Shown piece after piece: positions 39,111 through 49,790 of a stretch of DNA of 64,000 nt; the stretch's first letter is position 1; the number at the start of each line of letters is the position of its first letter. The stretch comes from Drosophila pseudoobscura (lineage: Eukaryota > Arthropoda > Insecta > Diptera > Drosophilidae). The position numbers were made by a program, and so were the translations under genes. The DNA lies in the NCBI RefSeq assembly GCF_009870125.1, contig NC_046681.1, positions 14,025,001 to 14,089,000 of the forward strand. Reading direction: 5' to 3'. The notes below the pieces were generated by a model. That model worked only from the letters and a program-made list of their open reading frames with translations, ran no database searches and was not told where the DNA came from.

Positions 39111-39791
39111 TATTAAATTTAATTTATAAAGGCATATTTGAGAACAAAGGGCTATACCCTTCCATTCACAGGGTTTTTTTAATTTTCGCTCTCAAATCGT
39201 GCTTACGTCCATAATTTATTCCAATGGATTGCACTTAAATTCTTGTGGCGCTGTCTCTTTCAAACAATTTCTTTTTGGCGCGCACCACTCGGCTCTTTTT
39301 GATCTCTTGAAATGCTCTCTCTGAATCCGTTAATGCTCTCTTTGAACAGCCAGCCTCATATGCCGAGACAATGAGCAGCATTATCCCTCAACATGGCTCG
39401 GATCTGCATACCCTATAAATGAATACATATGTATAATAGAATTGAGAAAATGATTGTCATCTCAGACTCCAATGATGGAAAAAACTATTTAGTCTCTGTT
39501 TTAAAGCTACCACAACGATATGTTGTCTGTCTTCAAATAAAAACAAGATTGGCGTGACAACAGCATTATTCAACGGAATATCAAGTTAGAGCTATAGGAA
39601 CGATTACTCTCTTACGTGTTTTTTGTTTGACCTTTTTCGCTAAAACCTTTTTTTTATTCAAATCCAAGAAAAGCAAGTGTTTAAAATAAACCAGTCAAGT
39701 AGAAAATAGGTTCATGATTTGGATAAAATTTTGTGGGCACTGCTGAGAGATCTATCTAACTAGTAATATTGACGGAATATCAAGAACTGGG

Positions 39792-39835
39792 ACGGTATAC
39801 TTTGGTATATTTCTAAGGGTCGGACGGTATATTTT
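39792..39835 (+). promoter_or_regulatory. GGTATATTT promoter-like module
   Basis: Reads GGTATATTTCTAAGGGTC followed by a GGAC link and a second GGTATATTT. Read on the minus strand, the upstream region of the C2H2 gene at 49.28 to 49.32 kb has the same layout (GGTATATTTC, GAGGGTC, AGAC, CGTATATTT). It may mark an upstream start site for the gene at 40829. Confidence 0.4.
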
Positions 39836-39866
39836 ATCTATAAGTCCTCTGGCAGAAATCCGCCCG

Positions 39867-40195
39867 AATCCGAATTTCAAATCTGCCCGCCTTCAAATGT
39901 TGCTGGGGCAACAAACGTGTGTTGCTAAAAAAAAAAAAAAAAAGGTGCGCTTAACAGCACCCTCTGTCAAGTCTAGAAATAAAACGGACTATTTAGAAAT
40001 AAGCCTTTGGTAGTTTCCTACAAAAAAAAAAAAGAATAAATTGTATACACATATTTTCCTTATGTTTTGCGAACTATTTATTACTAAATTTATTAAATTA
40101 AATTTTCTGTTTAACATTGCGCTAACAGCACGCTATCTTTCGCTACGTTACAACTCTACCACGCTCTCTCTCTCTCTCCCTGGGCGTGCTGTCAT
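39867..40195. repeat. Direct repeat copy B, immediately upstream of a C2H2 gene
   Basis: Second copy of the 38866 to 39110 block. It carries an extra AT-rich insert of about 100 bp (roughly 40015 to 40115) and a longer A-run, and ends in a CT-rich GAGA-type tract. It lies 0.6 to 0.95 kb upstream of the C2H2 start at 40829 and may contain its promoter. Confidence 0.7.
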
Positions 40196-40828
40196 ACTTT
40201 TCACAACACACACAAGCAAGCATCTCGCTCCATCTCCCTTCTGCACTCATTCGAAAGAACAGGCAGAAAGTTTTAGTGCTGGAATTTGTTAGAAAAAGAA
40301 AAAACAATAATACAACGTTTTGCTTTCATTCTAAACAAAACTGAAGTGCTATAAATAAGAATCCAAGCCGGCTGTCCAATAAAAACCTTTCGGATCAATC
40401 GAATTGAAGAAAAATCGTTTGGTACTAGAGAATTTGTAAATTGGTGTGTGGCTGGTTGCATAAAAGGTAACTTGTGAAAACGAATGGTGGGCAATGTATA
40501 AGTTTCTGAGGGTATTTGCAAAGTGATTGCGGCATGAATACGACGGAAATGAGCATAGTGAAAGGTCGAAATAGTGGCGGCAGCCGCTCGAATTAATGAA
40601 TTTTGTGTCGCATACATATTTTCTGTCTCATCGTCGCCATTTTTAATCAGTCGTTTTTCCCTGCCTTTTGTGTGTACACTATATTCGTCTCGCTTGCGCA
40701 CTTGAACGTTGTTGGCGTCGCGTGTTTGATTGTTGGAAAACGTCAATCAGAAATTTCAAATGCATCTGGCGAATAAATAATAAAATAATATAAGATTTTG
40801 TTGTCTTTTAAAGTGACTTGCCTACACG

Positions 40829-42826
40829 ATGGAAGACATCACCAAAAACATAATCTTTACAAATGCTATCAATGGGCAACCGGCCACAATACAATATCAA
40901 ACAGCAGACGGCACAATTCTGAAGCAGCCGAAAATAGAGGGCCAAAAAACGGAGCAGCAGCCAACATTTTACTATACAACAAATGTGAGTTGTGCAACGT
41001 GATTCCTGGAACTGTGTCCCTCTAATTTTTTTTCTGTGGTGTGTCTTCGTTTAGGGCAATGGAGGTACTGTAAATCTCGCACAGCTGGCTACCTCGGAGG
41101 ACAACAAGACTTGCTACATAGCCCAGCCCGTTGGGGGCTATAACTATGCTCTGGTCAACGGAATGCCCCTAAATCAGGGCACTGCTCTGGGCATAGCCAC
41201 AGTGGATGCCCAGGGACGCATACAAATCGTCAATCAGAACAAGCCGATAGCAGCGGTAAGTACAACTTATAGAGGGAGCTGTCCTGATCACATGTAAACT
41301 GCTTCTTTCCGTTGCAGAATACCATATCCAACATCAGTTTCAAGTGCGACGTCTGCTCCGACATGTTTCCACACCTGGCCTTGCTCAACGCCCACAAGCG
41401 GATGCACACCGAGGGTGAGCAGCAACAGCAGCAGCACAATTCCCAGCAGGGAGGCGACTCCATTGCTGTGGTGAATGCCCAGGGCATGGTGCAGGCACAG
41501 AACATCATCAACAACGGGCAGATGGGCCAAATACAAATCGTGGCGTCCGATACGCTGGATCCCGTACAGCAGTCTGTGATGCAGCAACAGCAACATGATT
41601 CCAAGGCCAACAAGTGCATCACTTGCGGAACCTCCATGCTGCCGCAGTCCAAACGAAAGGGACCAAAGCAAGTCCGATGTGAGTCTTGCATGCAGGCGGA
41701 GCAGGCGGCGCAGCAGCAGCAACTCTTCGTGGCGCAGGATGGTGAGTGGTGGCGCAAACGAAACGATTAGGAAACGAAATTTAATGCATTCCCTTGATGT
41801 GCAGGTCAAATGGCGCATCCCGTGCAGATCATATCAACCACACCCCAGGCTCAGGCGCAGCTCCAGCAAATTGTGGCCGCACAGACGGGTGGCACGACAC
41901 CCAAGCGTGAGCCAAATACCGGAACAGGACACCATCCAGTGAAAAAGCGCAACTCCCAGCAGATGACCAAGTGCCAAAAGTGCAATGGCTCTGGCGTGGT
42001 GCTGGTCGGGCAACATTCCCACGGCACCGGAGCCGGTGGCTCGGTCAAGTCGTCCGTTACCGTCAAAACCGAGTGAGTAGTAAGCTAAAGATCAACCCCA
42101 AATCTACGCTAACAAAACCAAGGTGTTCGTCATGCAGAAATCCTTCGAAACCCTTCAGCTGTAATATTTGTGGTGGTCTGTTCTCGCGCTACTCGAGTCT
42201 GTGGTCCCACAAGAAGCTTCACAGCGGCGAAAAGAACTACAAATGCAGCATTTGTGGACTGGCCTTCGCCAAGGCTGTCTATCTGAAAAACCACGCGCGC
42301 ATCCATACGGGGGAAAAGCCGTACAAGTAAGTGTCCACTTACTTTCTATATCCGTATTGATTTACTAATGGATTTACCCCCTTCGCGTAGATGCCAAACC
42401 TGCGGCATGCAGTTCTCTCAATCGCCACATCTTAAGAATCACGAGCGGACGCACAGCGGGGAGCGTCCGTATGTGTGTGGAGTTTGCGACAAGGGATTCG
42501 CACGCCATGCCACGCTGTGGAATCATAGGCGTATCCACACCGGCGAGAAGCCATACAAGTGCGAAATATGCGGCTCGGCCTTCTCCCAGGCGGCGCATCT
42601 GAAGAACCACGCCAAGGTTCACTCCGGAGAAAAGCCCTACAAGTGCGAAATCTGCTCGGCGGCATTTGCCGATCGCTTTGCGCTGAAACGCCATCGTGGC
42701 ATCCACCAGAAGTACGGACAGACGGCCCCGCGCCAACCCGGAGCGGATGGAATGATTGTGCATAAGCAGGAGATCCCCGATATGGATGACGAAGCCCAGC
42801 AGGAGGTGATCATCAGTGGATTATAG
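40829..42826 (+). CDS. C2H2 zinc-finger protein with seven fingers, six exons, 562 aa
   Basis: Exons 40829-40984, 41055-41255, 41318-41741, 41805-42072, 42123-42326, 42391-42826; every junction is GT-AG and in phase. The N-terminal 120 residues are Gln/Thr/Gly-rich with no known domain. Finger 1 (FKCDVC to H) opens exon 3. Polyglutamine patches follow, then two CxxC pairs (CITC, CESC) that could form a treble-clef or zinc ribbon, and a lone CQKC. Exons 5 and 6 encode six tandem fingers joined by TGEKPYK-type linkers, the last ending RHRGIH. The tail is acidic with an IKQE-like VHKQEIPD motif, and the frame ends at TAG 42824-42826. Such proteins are nuclear, sequence-specific DNA binders. I do not recognise the exact gene. 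The frame stays open after the stop for 67 further codons, listed separately. Confidence 0.9.
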
Positions 42827-43030
42827 ATAAGAGCAACGAATGCCAATGCCAAGTCGATGATCAGCTCCGAGGGTCCGGCAGCGCCAGAAGCAACAACGTC
42901 GGGCTACCATTCAGGAGGAACGTATCCTTCCACGCAACCGTATCCCGGCTACTACTACCAGATGCCGCCACCGCCGCCTCTTCCGGCCGAAACGGAGAGC
43001 ACTGCTGCTTTCACCTCATCGAGATACTGA
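42827..43030 (+). other. Possible stop-readthrough extension of the C2H2 protein
   Basis: Directly after the TAG the same frame continues for 67 sense codons to TGA 43028-43030. The peptide is not UTR-like: Ser/Thr/Pro/Gly-rich, then a Tyr/Pro-rich part with PGYYYQMPPPPPLP and an end AFTSSRY. GC content and codon choice match the preceding exon, and change to AT-rich DNA after the TGA. Drosophila has many conserved readthrough genes, several in regulatory proteins. Alternatives are an unseen alternative splice or a recently acquired stop. Confidence 0.5.
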
Positions 43031-43253
43031 GTGGACGGCGGGAGGGAGGAAGACAGGGACAGGGGGGAGCCTAATCATCAGCACTACCAACAACACTAGC
43101 TAGGCATCGCATAGGATATATATATATATTTTTTTTACTCTAGCTTTCCGGTAGGCTCTACGAAAACGCTTTTTACGTTAAACAAACGAATGAACCTAAT
43201 TTATTTGGTAGTCTGTAAAATACACATAGATATTCGTATAAGTTTAAATGCAT

Positions 43254-43330
43254 ACATATATATATGCATATATATATATATATATGTATATATAAACGAG
43301 TATATGGTATGGTATGGTATCTATAAGTGT
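43254..43330. repeat. TA/ATAT and GGTAT microsatellites in the 3' UTR region
   Basis: Dinucleotide ATAT repeats are followed by three GGTAT units. Simple sequence between the C2H2 stop and its polyadenylation signal. Confidence 0.7.
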
Positions 43331-43606
43331 TATAGTCTATTTCCGTATACAAATTGTAGGTGTAATTAAACGGATTTAAAGTACGGGGTCAGGGCGGGGG
43401 ACGACAGGAGCGCATCTAGAAGCAAAATACGTAAGAATCTGCGCAGGCAACAAACAACCACATACAGCTGTATATATTCAAGGAAAGTATATACATACGA
43501 TATAGATACAAACATTGCGTTCGAAAACAATATTAGTCGTAAGCCGAAAACCATTTAAATACAATTTATGTACATTTAAATAAGTATTACCATAATACAT
43601 AAATCA

Positions 43607-43612
43607 AATAAA
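43607..43612 (+). terminator. Polyadenylation signal of the C2H2 gene
   Basis: AATAAA with a second AATAAA-like hexamer about 10 bp on, giving a 3' UTR of about 0.8 kb after the TAG. Confidence 0.5.
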
Positions 43613-43659
43613 TATTTGAATAAAAATTACCATTTTTACTAACCCACTCGACTTGCTCT

Positions 43660-44620
43660 TCTCAACGATGGGAAAACAGAATTGTATGGAAAAGGATTTC
43701 CGAGTCCTTGTCAAGGATCAAGGACAATTTTCCAGTCACAGGACAGAATGGCAATACCAGATCGGTCCACAAATTTTCGAGAAAATTAAATATTTTTTAC
43801 TGGGGATATCCTTTTGAAGGATCTAGGATATCCATAGCATGCTTTTATCGGCACACAAATAACGGAGAAAACAAGATATCCTTGATCCTTTGTCCTTGAT
43901 AAGGACTCCAATAAAGCAAGGATTTTAATCCGATCACAGGAAGCCATCGCACACCCAGATCCAACCAGCAACCTTCTGCTGATTTCTGGTGGCCTGGTAC
44001 CCCAGACCAATTTCTCGCATTGAGCATTCGCGATTGCGGCCGACAACGTGAAATTGATGTGGGATACCAGGCGAACATAAATCAGCAGAAAGCTGCTGGT
44101 GTTTTTTGATTACACAGTGGCGCCCCACCGGCTATTTCTTGAACTAAATGTTCACTGACGATCGCCATCTGTGGCGTAGTTCGAGAACTGACCGCTAGTT
44201 GTGGGGCGCCACATATGGTCCGTTAATTTTAAACTGAGTTTTAGTTAAATCTCTATAACGATTTTGACGGGATGGGTGTCCTTGTAATCGGCAGGATGAC
44301 TTCTTACGTTTGATTCCATCATTGACATAAAGGACGATCAGGATATGCCGTTAAACTTTCTTTTGTAATAGACTTTTAGTTAGATCGCTATAGCTTCGCT
44401 ATTTCTTATCCGATCTGGTCGTGCCACGACTCCACGTGCTCAAAAATACATTCTTGATCCTTTACAAATACTTCTACATCCTTACACATAATAGAAAAGA
44501 CTAGTGATTCTGTTATATAGACAAAACTCTGCCATTTATTGTTCGATCCGAGCGTGCCACGCCTTTCCGTGATCGGGGGAATATCCCCGATCGCTTGGTT
44601 TCCCATTAGTTACAGTAAGA
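43660..44620. repeat. Repeat-rich spacer with two hairpins
   Basis: Two inverted repeats are visible. Arms of about 42 bp at 43964-44005 and 44058-44100 share CCAGCA, TTCTGCTGATTT and GCCTGGTA. A short pair, TGGCGCCCCAC at 44118-44128 and GTGGGGCGCCA at 44201-44211, encloses about 70 bp. Further on, the word CGTGCCACG recurs in two similar settings near 44420 and 44550. The look is that of decayed mobile DNA, such as a MITE or the end of a larger element, but I cannot name a family. Confidence 0.45.
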
Positions 44621-44922
44621 ATAATACGCATTCGTAGAAATTCAGATTTGGTTAGAGCAAATCGAGCTGTCTGTACGATGAGGAATGCTCTCTCTCTTAT
44701 CTCCAGTTTCTAGCAGGAGAACAAAAACCCCAATACCATGAGGGCATTCTTTCGATTATTTTGGCCAAAGCTGCTTTTAATGTAGATGTATACGAATAAA
44801 TGATTTAAAATAATGAGATCAAAGCACAGATTCCGCCAAAACTTGCCAGAGATAATGCGAATCCCATAAAAACGCTCAGCATGCTCTACATTTTTGCAGT
44901 TGAATCGAAACTTTTGGCAAAG

Positions 44923-45573
44923 ATGCGTTACTCTCTTATTGTGGCTGTGGCTCTGGCTGCGCTGGTGAGTTTCCTATAAGAATAAATAAAAAAGGAAACA
45001 TTAGAACATTTAAATCCACAGAGTCTTGGTAGTGCCGCTCCTCCTCAATCACAATATGCCATCATCGCCCAATTCTTCAAATATGCCGAGGTAATTCGCG
45101 AGGTTCAATTGGACAACATGCTGGACATAACGCTGGAGTTTGTGGATCAGGTTGTAAGGAGCGTTCCGGCCAACAATCGTGGTCCTGGAACTGAAGCTCT
45201 CCAGTCGTATCTAGATCGTGGCAGGGTCGTCCGTCAGACGGGCTCTCTAAAGCAGAAGTTCGACCACGTCTATGGCCTACAAGCTGTCTTCGAGGGACTC
45301 CAGGGCCAACTAAATCCAGAGTCGCCCGAGGCTCAAGTAATTGCAGTAAACATTTTGGGCCTGCTTGGCGTGGCCAGTGATTTCGCCATTGAGGATGGAA
45401 AGTTCTACAATAACTTTGTCGAAGGTTCCACCCTAATGAAGGCCAAGTTGAGCACATCCACTGTGAACAGTGAACAGGATCTGTTCAGTGCCATCGCAGA
45501 GTACACCGATTCCGAGTTCACGCAGCATGAGCCTTTGCTGGAGCGTGTTCTTAGCTTCAGGAATAGGTACTAG
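44923..45573 (+). CDS. Small secreted helical protein of unknown function (197 aa)
   Basis: Two exons, 44923-44964 and 45022-45573, joined in phase 0 over a 57-bp intron. The first exon gives 14 hydrophobic residues, and with SLGSA from exon 2 forms a complete signal peptide cleaved before APPQS. The mature protein has no Cys and predicts as all-helical, with amphipathic segments and a regular leucine spacing, ending RNRY. An AATAAA at 45601-45606 lies 28 bp after the stop. No domain recognised. An extracellular helical protein of hemolymph, cuticle or gut type would fit. Confidence 0.85.
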
Positions 45574-45600
45574 ACTTTCGAGGGATTGGAACCTGTGCAT

Positions 45601-45606
45601 AATAAA
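45601..45606 (+). terminator. Polyadenylation signal AATAAA
   Basis: Hexamer 28 bp after the stop of the secreted gene at 44923-45573, implying a very short 3' UTR. Confidence 0.65.
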
Positions 45607-46084
45607 TAAACGAAAAAAAATTATTTCAACAAAATCCAAAAAATTAAACTGAAATGACCTTCCAGTGTTATCAGTAAACGGGTTCAAGGCTTTCAAATGG
45701 GTACAAATATATATATAGATTACGATTTTTATGAATACATACTCGAATAAATTTATCAATCCAGATAAGAAGTGCTTTGGTATACAATTTATGATGGATA
45801 ATTACAGCCGATATTAGGAGAAATATTGGCCTGTAGTTTGCAAGTGGAGAGTTTTAAATGTAATCTGAATAAAATATAGTGATAAAATGTTTATGGAACA
45901 GAACAAACTGTTGTAACGATGTGCAGCGATGGGTTGGATAAAAATATGTAATACGATTAGTTCTACAATCGAAGAAGAGGATCAACAGCGCTGTCAAGTA
46001 AAATGAGACTTAATATATAATGAGACAAGCAATTTGTGCACCTGAGTGTATAACAGTGGAACATTCAGGATAAATTGTTGTTTT

Positions 46085-46090
46085 TTTATT
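46085..46090 (-). terminator. Polyadenylation signal of the minus-strand C2H2 gene
   Basis: TTTATT on the plus strand (AATAAA on the minus) lies 77 bp beyond the stop at 46167. Confidence 0.5.
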
Positions 46091-46166
46091 GGTTTTGTTT
46101 GAATATGTAAACATTTTAAGTTTATAAATGATAACGAAATTTACAAACGAAATATAAACAAAACAA

Positions 46167-49100
46167 CTAATCTAGACCCTCAGCTTTGGCTTTGCCTTCG
46201 GCTTCGGCTTCAGGCTTGTTCTCGACTTGGTTCGAAGAAATTGAGTCGATTTGGCCGCGCTCTTTCAATATATCGAGAGGATCTTCACTGCGCAAGTAGC
46301 CATTATAGATGGGCTGGTGCTCAAAGACTACTTGCCCTTTTATGACACGCACCCGAGGCCCATGAGCTCGGGCCGTGAATTTAACCTTGCCACACGTATC
46401 CGGCCGCAGGCGACGATGGGCCCGAAGGCCGCTAACTACAACAAAGTACTTGTCACAGCCGTAGCACTTGTAGCGCTTCATTCCAATATGGCGCGATAGG
46501 TGAGAGATGAGTGTCTCTCGATGAGTAAAATGCAGTCCGCAGATCTGTTGGCCCACAATTAAAACACATTTCAAGGAGAAAATAATAAATAGTGTTATAT
46601 TTTACCTCGCATTGGAAGGGTTTCTCCCCAGTGTGTCGGCGCAAGTGCACCCGCACTTGACCTGGAGTCCGAAAGCGCTTTTCGCAATATTGGCACTTGT
46701 ATGGCATTTCCCCCGTGTGGATGGACATATGAATTCGCATGCCTCCCTGGGTGGTGAAGATTTTAAGGCACGTGGGGCACTGGAACTGCGATAGCTTTGT
46801 GTCATCTATATGTGGGGGCTTGAGTGTATTTATCTTTGGTTCGGACTCTGATGGTACTGCTTCGATTGCTGGAGTCGGTGCGGATTTAAGCAAAGGTGGT
46901 ATTTCTTTTGTCGGAGTTGCTGGCTTTGATATCTCCGAAACTGAATCACTCAAGGAAGCAAACTCCGTCCCACTTGATTCCGGTTCTAGATTAGTTTCGG
47001 CGGGAATAAATTATATAATGTAAGTTGTTTGACAGGAAATTCCGCAGGGGCATTTTACTCACTTCTTACGGACTTCAAATCTACTTTTAGCTCTGAAAAG
47101 TTGGCGCTCTTCAGTTTATGCTCCTGGACCAGATGCCTGCGAAATGCGGAGCCTTGCTCATAGCTGCGCGTACAGATGGGACAAATCCAGAAGAAACGGT
47201 TGTTCGGGTATTTCTTCCGCAGTTCCGCCATCACCGTATGGGCGCCGGGATTAAGAAATACTTCCACATTCGAGGGCTCGCCTGCCAATGTGCTAATCAC
47301 TGGGACTACTGGTTCAGCGTTTAGTCCGTTAGTTTCTTTATCCCTTGCATGTAAAACTGTTCCCGGAATGGGAAGCGTTTTTTCAATGGAGCGTATTTGA
47401 TTTTGAAATTCTGTAATCAATTCCTGACATTCTGGTCGATTCTTCAGGGAGTAACAGCGATCCCTGGGAGGAAGAAGAGGTTTGTAGTCCACTGGACTAG
47501 TTGTATTGGGGGATGACGCTCCTTCTGGCGTTATCTTGCTAATTGTAAGCGAGTCTGGCAACTGAACAACGTTCTGTGGGGACGTTGCAGTGGCAACTGC
47601 ACTTGGCTGATTCGACAGCTTTACAATTTTTGTATTTGGCGGCAATTTAATGACCATGCAGTTGTTGGGCAATACTTTCAGTATATTAGGGGATATTGGG
47701 GGCTTTCCACGCATAGCCGTATTAGAATTTGCGACTTTCTTTAACATATCCGTCACGTTTACTTTTTGGCCGTTAGGCAAAACTTTGAATAAACTCCGCT
47801 GGACTCCACCAGAAGTGGCATTTGATGTTGGTGGGCCATTCCATTTTGAAACTGCAAGAAATACAACATTCCTTAATGTTCATCAAATTGAATGTCATTA
47901 ATAGGGACTCTTACATTTGAAGGGTGGCCGATGGGTAGTTTGTATCTCTTGCTTGGGCTTCAAGGCAGGCAATCGCAGCTTGTTCCTCAGCTCAACGGGT
48001 AGGCTTGCCCAGATCGATCCTTTCGAAGACACTGGCATCTTCTTTGTGGGATTTTCCATTTTGGAGTCTGTCTTGATGCTGTCACACAAGTCGGGCATAT
48101 CCTCGTCCAGCGGCTCGTCTTTAATGTACATATGAAGACCAGCTTCATTCTGTGGGTGTGGCCCTATCTCATCTGCGTCCAGCGGTTCGTCTTTGACCTT
48201 CACATCGTATAGCGCATCAGCTGGTGATGAGGCCTTGGCTGCCACGAGCTCTGGTGTTGTAGAGATTTTCTGAATATAGTCCACCTGCCCGCAGACTTGG
48301 GTGGTGTTCTTTCGGTGTAGGTTAAGGCCCATCTGAGATTCAAAAGGAAGACGGCATATGGCACAGACATAGCGATTCACATAACAGTGGCTTTTCATAT
48401 GGCTGGCCAAGCGATCGGCGCCATCAACCCTTAAATCACAGATCTGAAAGAACTCAATGTATTTTTATTTACTGCGGAATTTAATATGGAATCGTAGTTA
48501 ACGCTCACCCTGCAGCAGAACGTGTATATTCCTTGGGAATGCTGACGATATTCGTGCTCCAGCACCAATTCCAGCGTGCCGCACCAGGCACCGCATCCAT
48601 GGCGACAGAAGTGACGGTTCATCTGGTGATTAACAAAGTGCGCCTTGATCTCCAGTTCAGTGGGTAGTTGTAAATGGCAAATGTGACACTCGTATGGACA
48701 GCCATTTTGATTCTGCGACGATTCTGCGAATAACTGTAATTTGAGACACATTATTTGGTATTCTATTCCCATTTACATACATACATATGTATGAATATGT
48801 CTCGCTGCTGCTTACCTGTTGGGCATCCAGCGTACTTAAGCTGGCTATAAACTTGAGCTCGTCCTCCGATTTATCATCGCTGAGTGGTACCGTTACCATA
48901 TCAGCATGTTCCTCAAGTATTTTCACGGCGCTACTCGCTGGAACGGCAGCATTATTAAAAATACATTCATCCAAAGTTAACGGTACGCTGCGTAATAACT
49001 TGCACACACACGCGGATCTCAGAGCAACAGGCACACATACCAACGCACTCGCCCTCACAAAGCAATTAAATGCAAGCCTTTTGCTTACCACAGGAAATAT

Positions 49101-49197
49101 CCATTGTCTCGTCCGGCATATTATCTTCCCCCTCCAGCTTGATCGTGGTGTCATCAATGTCGATTTCCTCTTTAATTATACTCAAATCCACATGCAT
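46167..49197 (-). CDS. Multi C2H2 zinc-finger protein with dispersed fingers, seven exons, 843 aa
   Basis: Exons, read right to left: 49197-49089, 48937-48816, 48733-48509, 48443-47915, 47851-47063, 46985-46606, 46544-46167. All are GT-AG with matching phases. The start MHVDLSIIKEEIDIDD is acidic. About nine finger-like units follow in three groups: around exons 3 and 4 (YECHIC, FCRHGC, FCCRICD, YVCAIC), one in exon 5 (FWICPIC to QEH), and a tandem set across exons 6 and 7 (FQCPTC, YKCQYC, FQCEIC, YKCYGC). Two units use a final Cys in place of His. Between groups are long Pro/Ser/Asp-rich linkers, two with IKDEPLDEDM-like sumoylation-type motifs. Likely a nuclear DNA-binding regulator. It is divergent from NF-YB, 0.6 kb away, and shares promoter words with it. 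Exact fly gene not assigned; position next to NF-YB would allow CG10431, but that is only a guess. Confidence 0.88.
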
Positions 49198-49224
49198 TTC
49201 CCGTTCTTTTTGCTTTTGAGGATG

Positions 49225-49316
49225 CAACACGCCAAAAAATATACCGCTGCGATCATCAGTGTGACCACAGACCTCTCGATCAAATATACGGTCTGACCCT
49301 CAGCAGAAATATACCG
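49225..49316 (-). promoter_or_regulatory. Promoter of the minus-strand C2H2 gene (GGTATATTT phrases)
   Basis: On the minus strand this holds GGTATATTTC, GAGGGTC, AGAC and CGTATATTT in order, then GGTCACACTG, then GGTATATTTTTTGGCGTGTT just upstream of the start codon at 49197. The last phrase is repeated near NF-YB at 49609-49630 in the same orientation. Confidence 0.55.
49257..49266 (-). promoter_or_regulatory. Ohler motif 1 (M1BP site)
   Basis: CAGTGTGACC on the plus strand is GGTCACACTG on the minus, a perfect match to core promoter motif 1 (YGGTCACACTR), about 60 bp upstream of the minus-strand C2H2 start codon. This motif marks housekeeping-type promoters bound by M1BP. Confidence 0.7.
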
Positions 49317-49608
49317 AAATTATGTCACAAATTTCAAAATATACCGTAAATATCCTGACGAATTCATTGTAAGTTCCTTCATATTCCTCGTTTTTTATAT
49401 TCGGCCTAGGATTACTAGCTAGCTAAGACCTTCAGCCCTACGCGAATAATTTTATCCGATTGATGAATCAATTTTCTACAAGATATGCTAATTTTAAGTG
49501 CTCCTTGTTATTTTATTGTATCGAAAATTAAAAAAGACTTGCGTATGGTTATTAATTATGGTCAAATCAAGGCGTACAATTTTCAGTTCCTTTTGTTTAA
49601 GTGATCTA

Positions 49609-49630
49609 CAACACGCCAAAAAAATATACC
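49609..49630 (-). promoter_or_regulatory. Second copy of the GGTATATTTTTTTGGCGTGTTG phrase
   Basis: The phrase recurs here between the divergent C2H2 and NF-YB genes, about 160 bp upstream of the NF-YB start. It may be a second start region or a bidirectional promoter element. Confidence 0.45.
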
Positions 49631-49711
49631 TAGGCGATCATTCCGTACTATCGAGTACATGTCCATCGGATAGTCGCCATTCGAACAGAAAAAGAACCAT
49701 CAAGTGAACCA

Positions 49712-49719
49712 ATCGATAG
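49712..49719 (+). promoter_or_regulatory. DRE-like site upstream of NF-YB
   Basis: ATCGATAG lies 72 bp upstream of the NF-YB start codon and matches 7 of the 8 bases of the DREF element TATCGATA, with A for T at position 1. Placement in a promoter supports function. Confidence 0.45.
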
Positions 49720-49790
49720 TTCCAGCACATCTCTAGCTCGTTTAGGTAAATAGGAAAACAAATCGAAGTTTTTAAACAAAAAAGTAGAAA

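Noticed and set aside
40273-40746. 157-codon minus-strand frame upstream of the C2H2 gene
   Set aside because: It overlaps the likely 5' leader or promoter of the gene at 40829 and has no recognisable domain. A divergent transcript is possible but unsupported.
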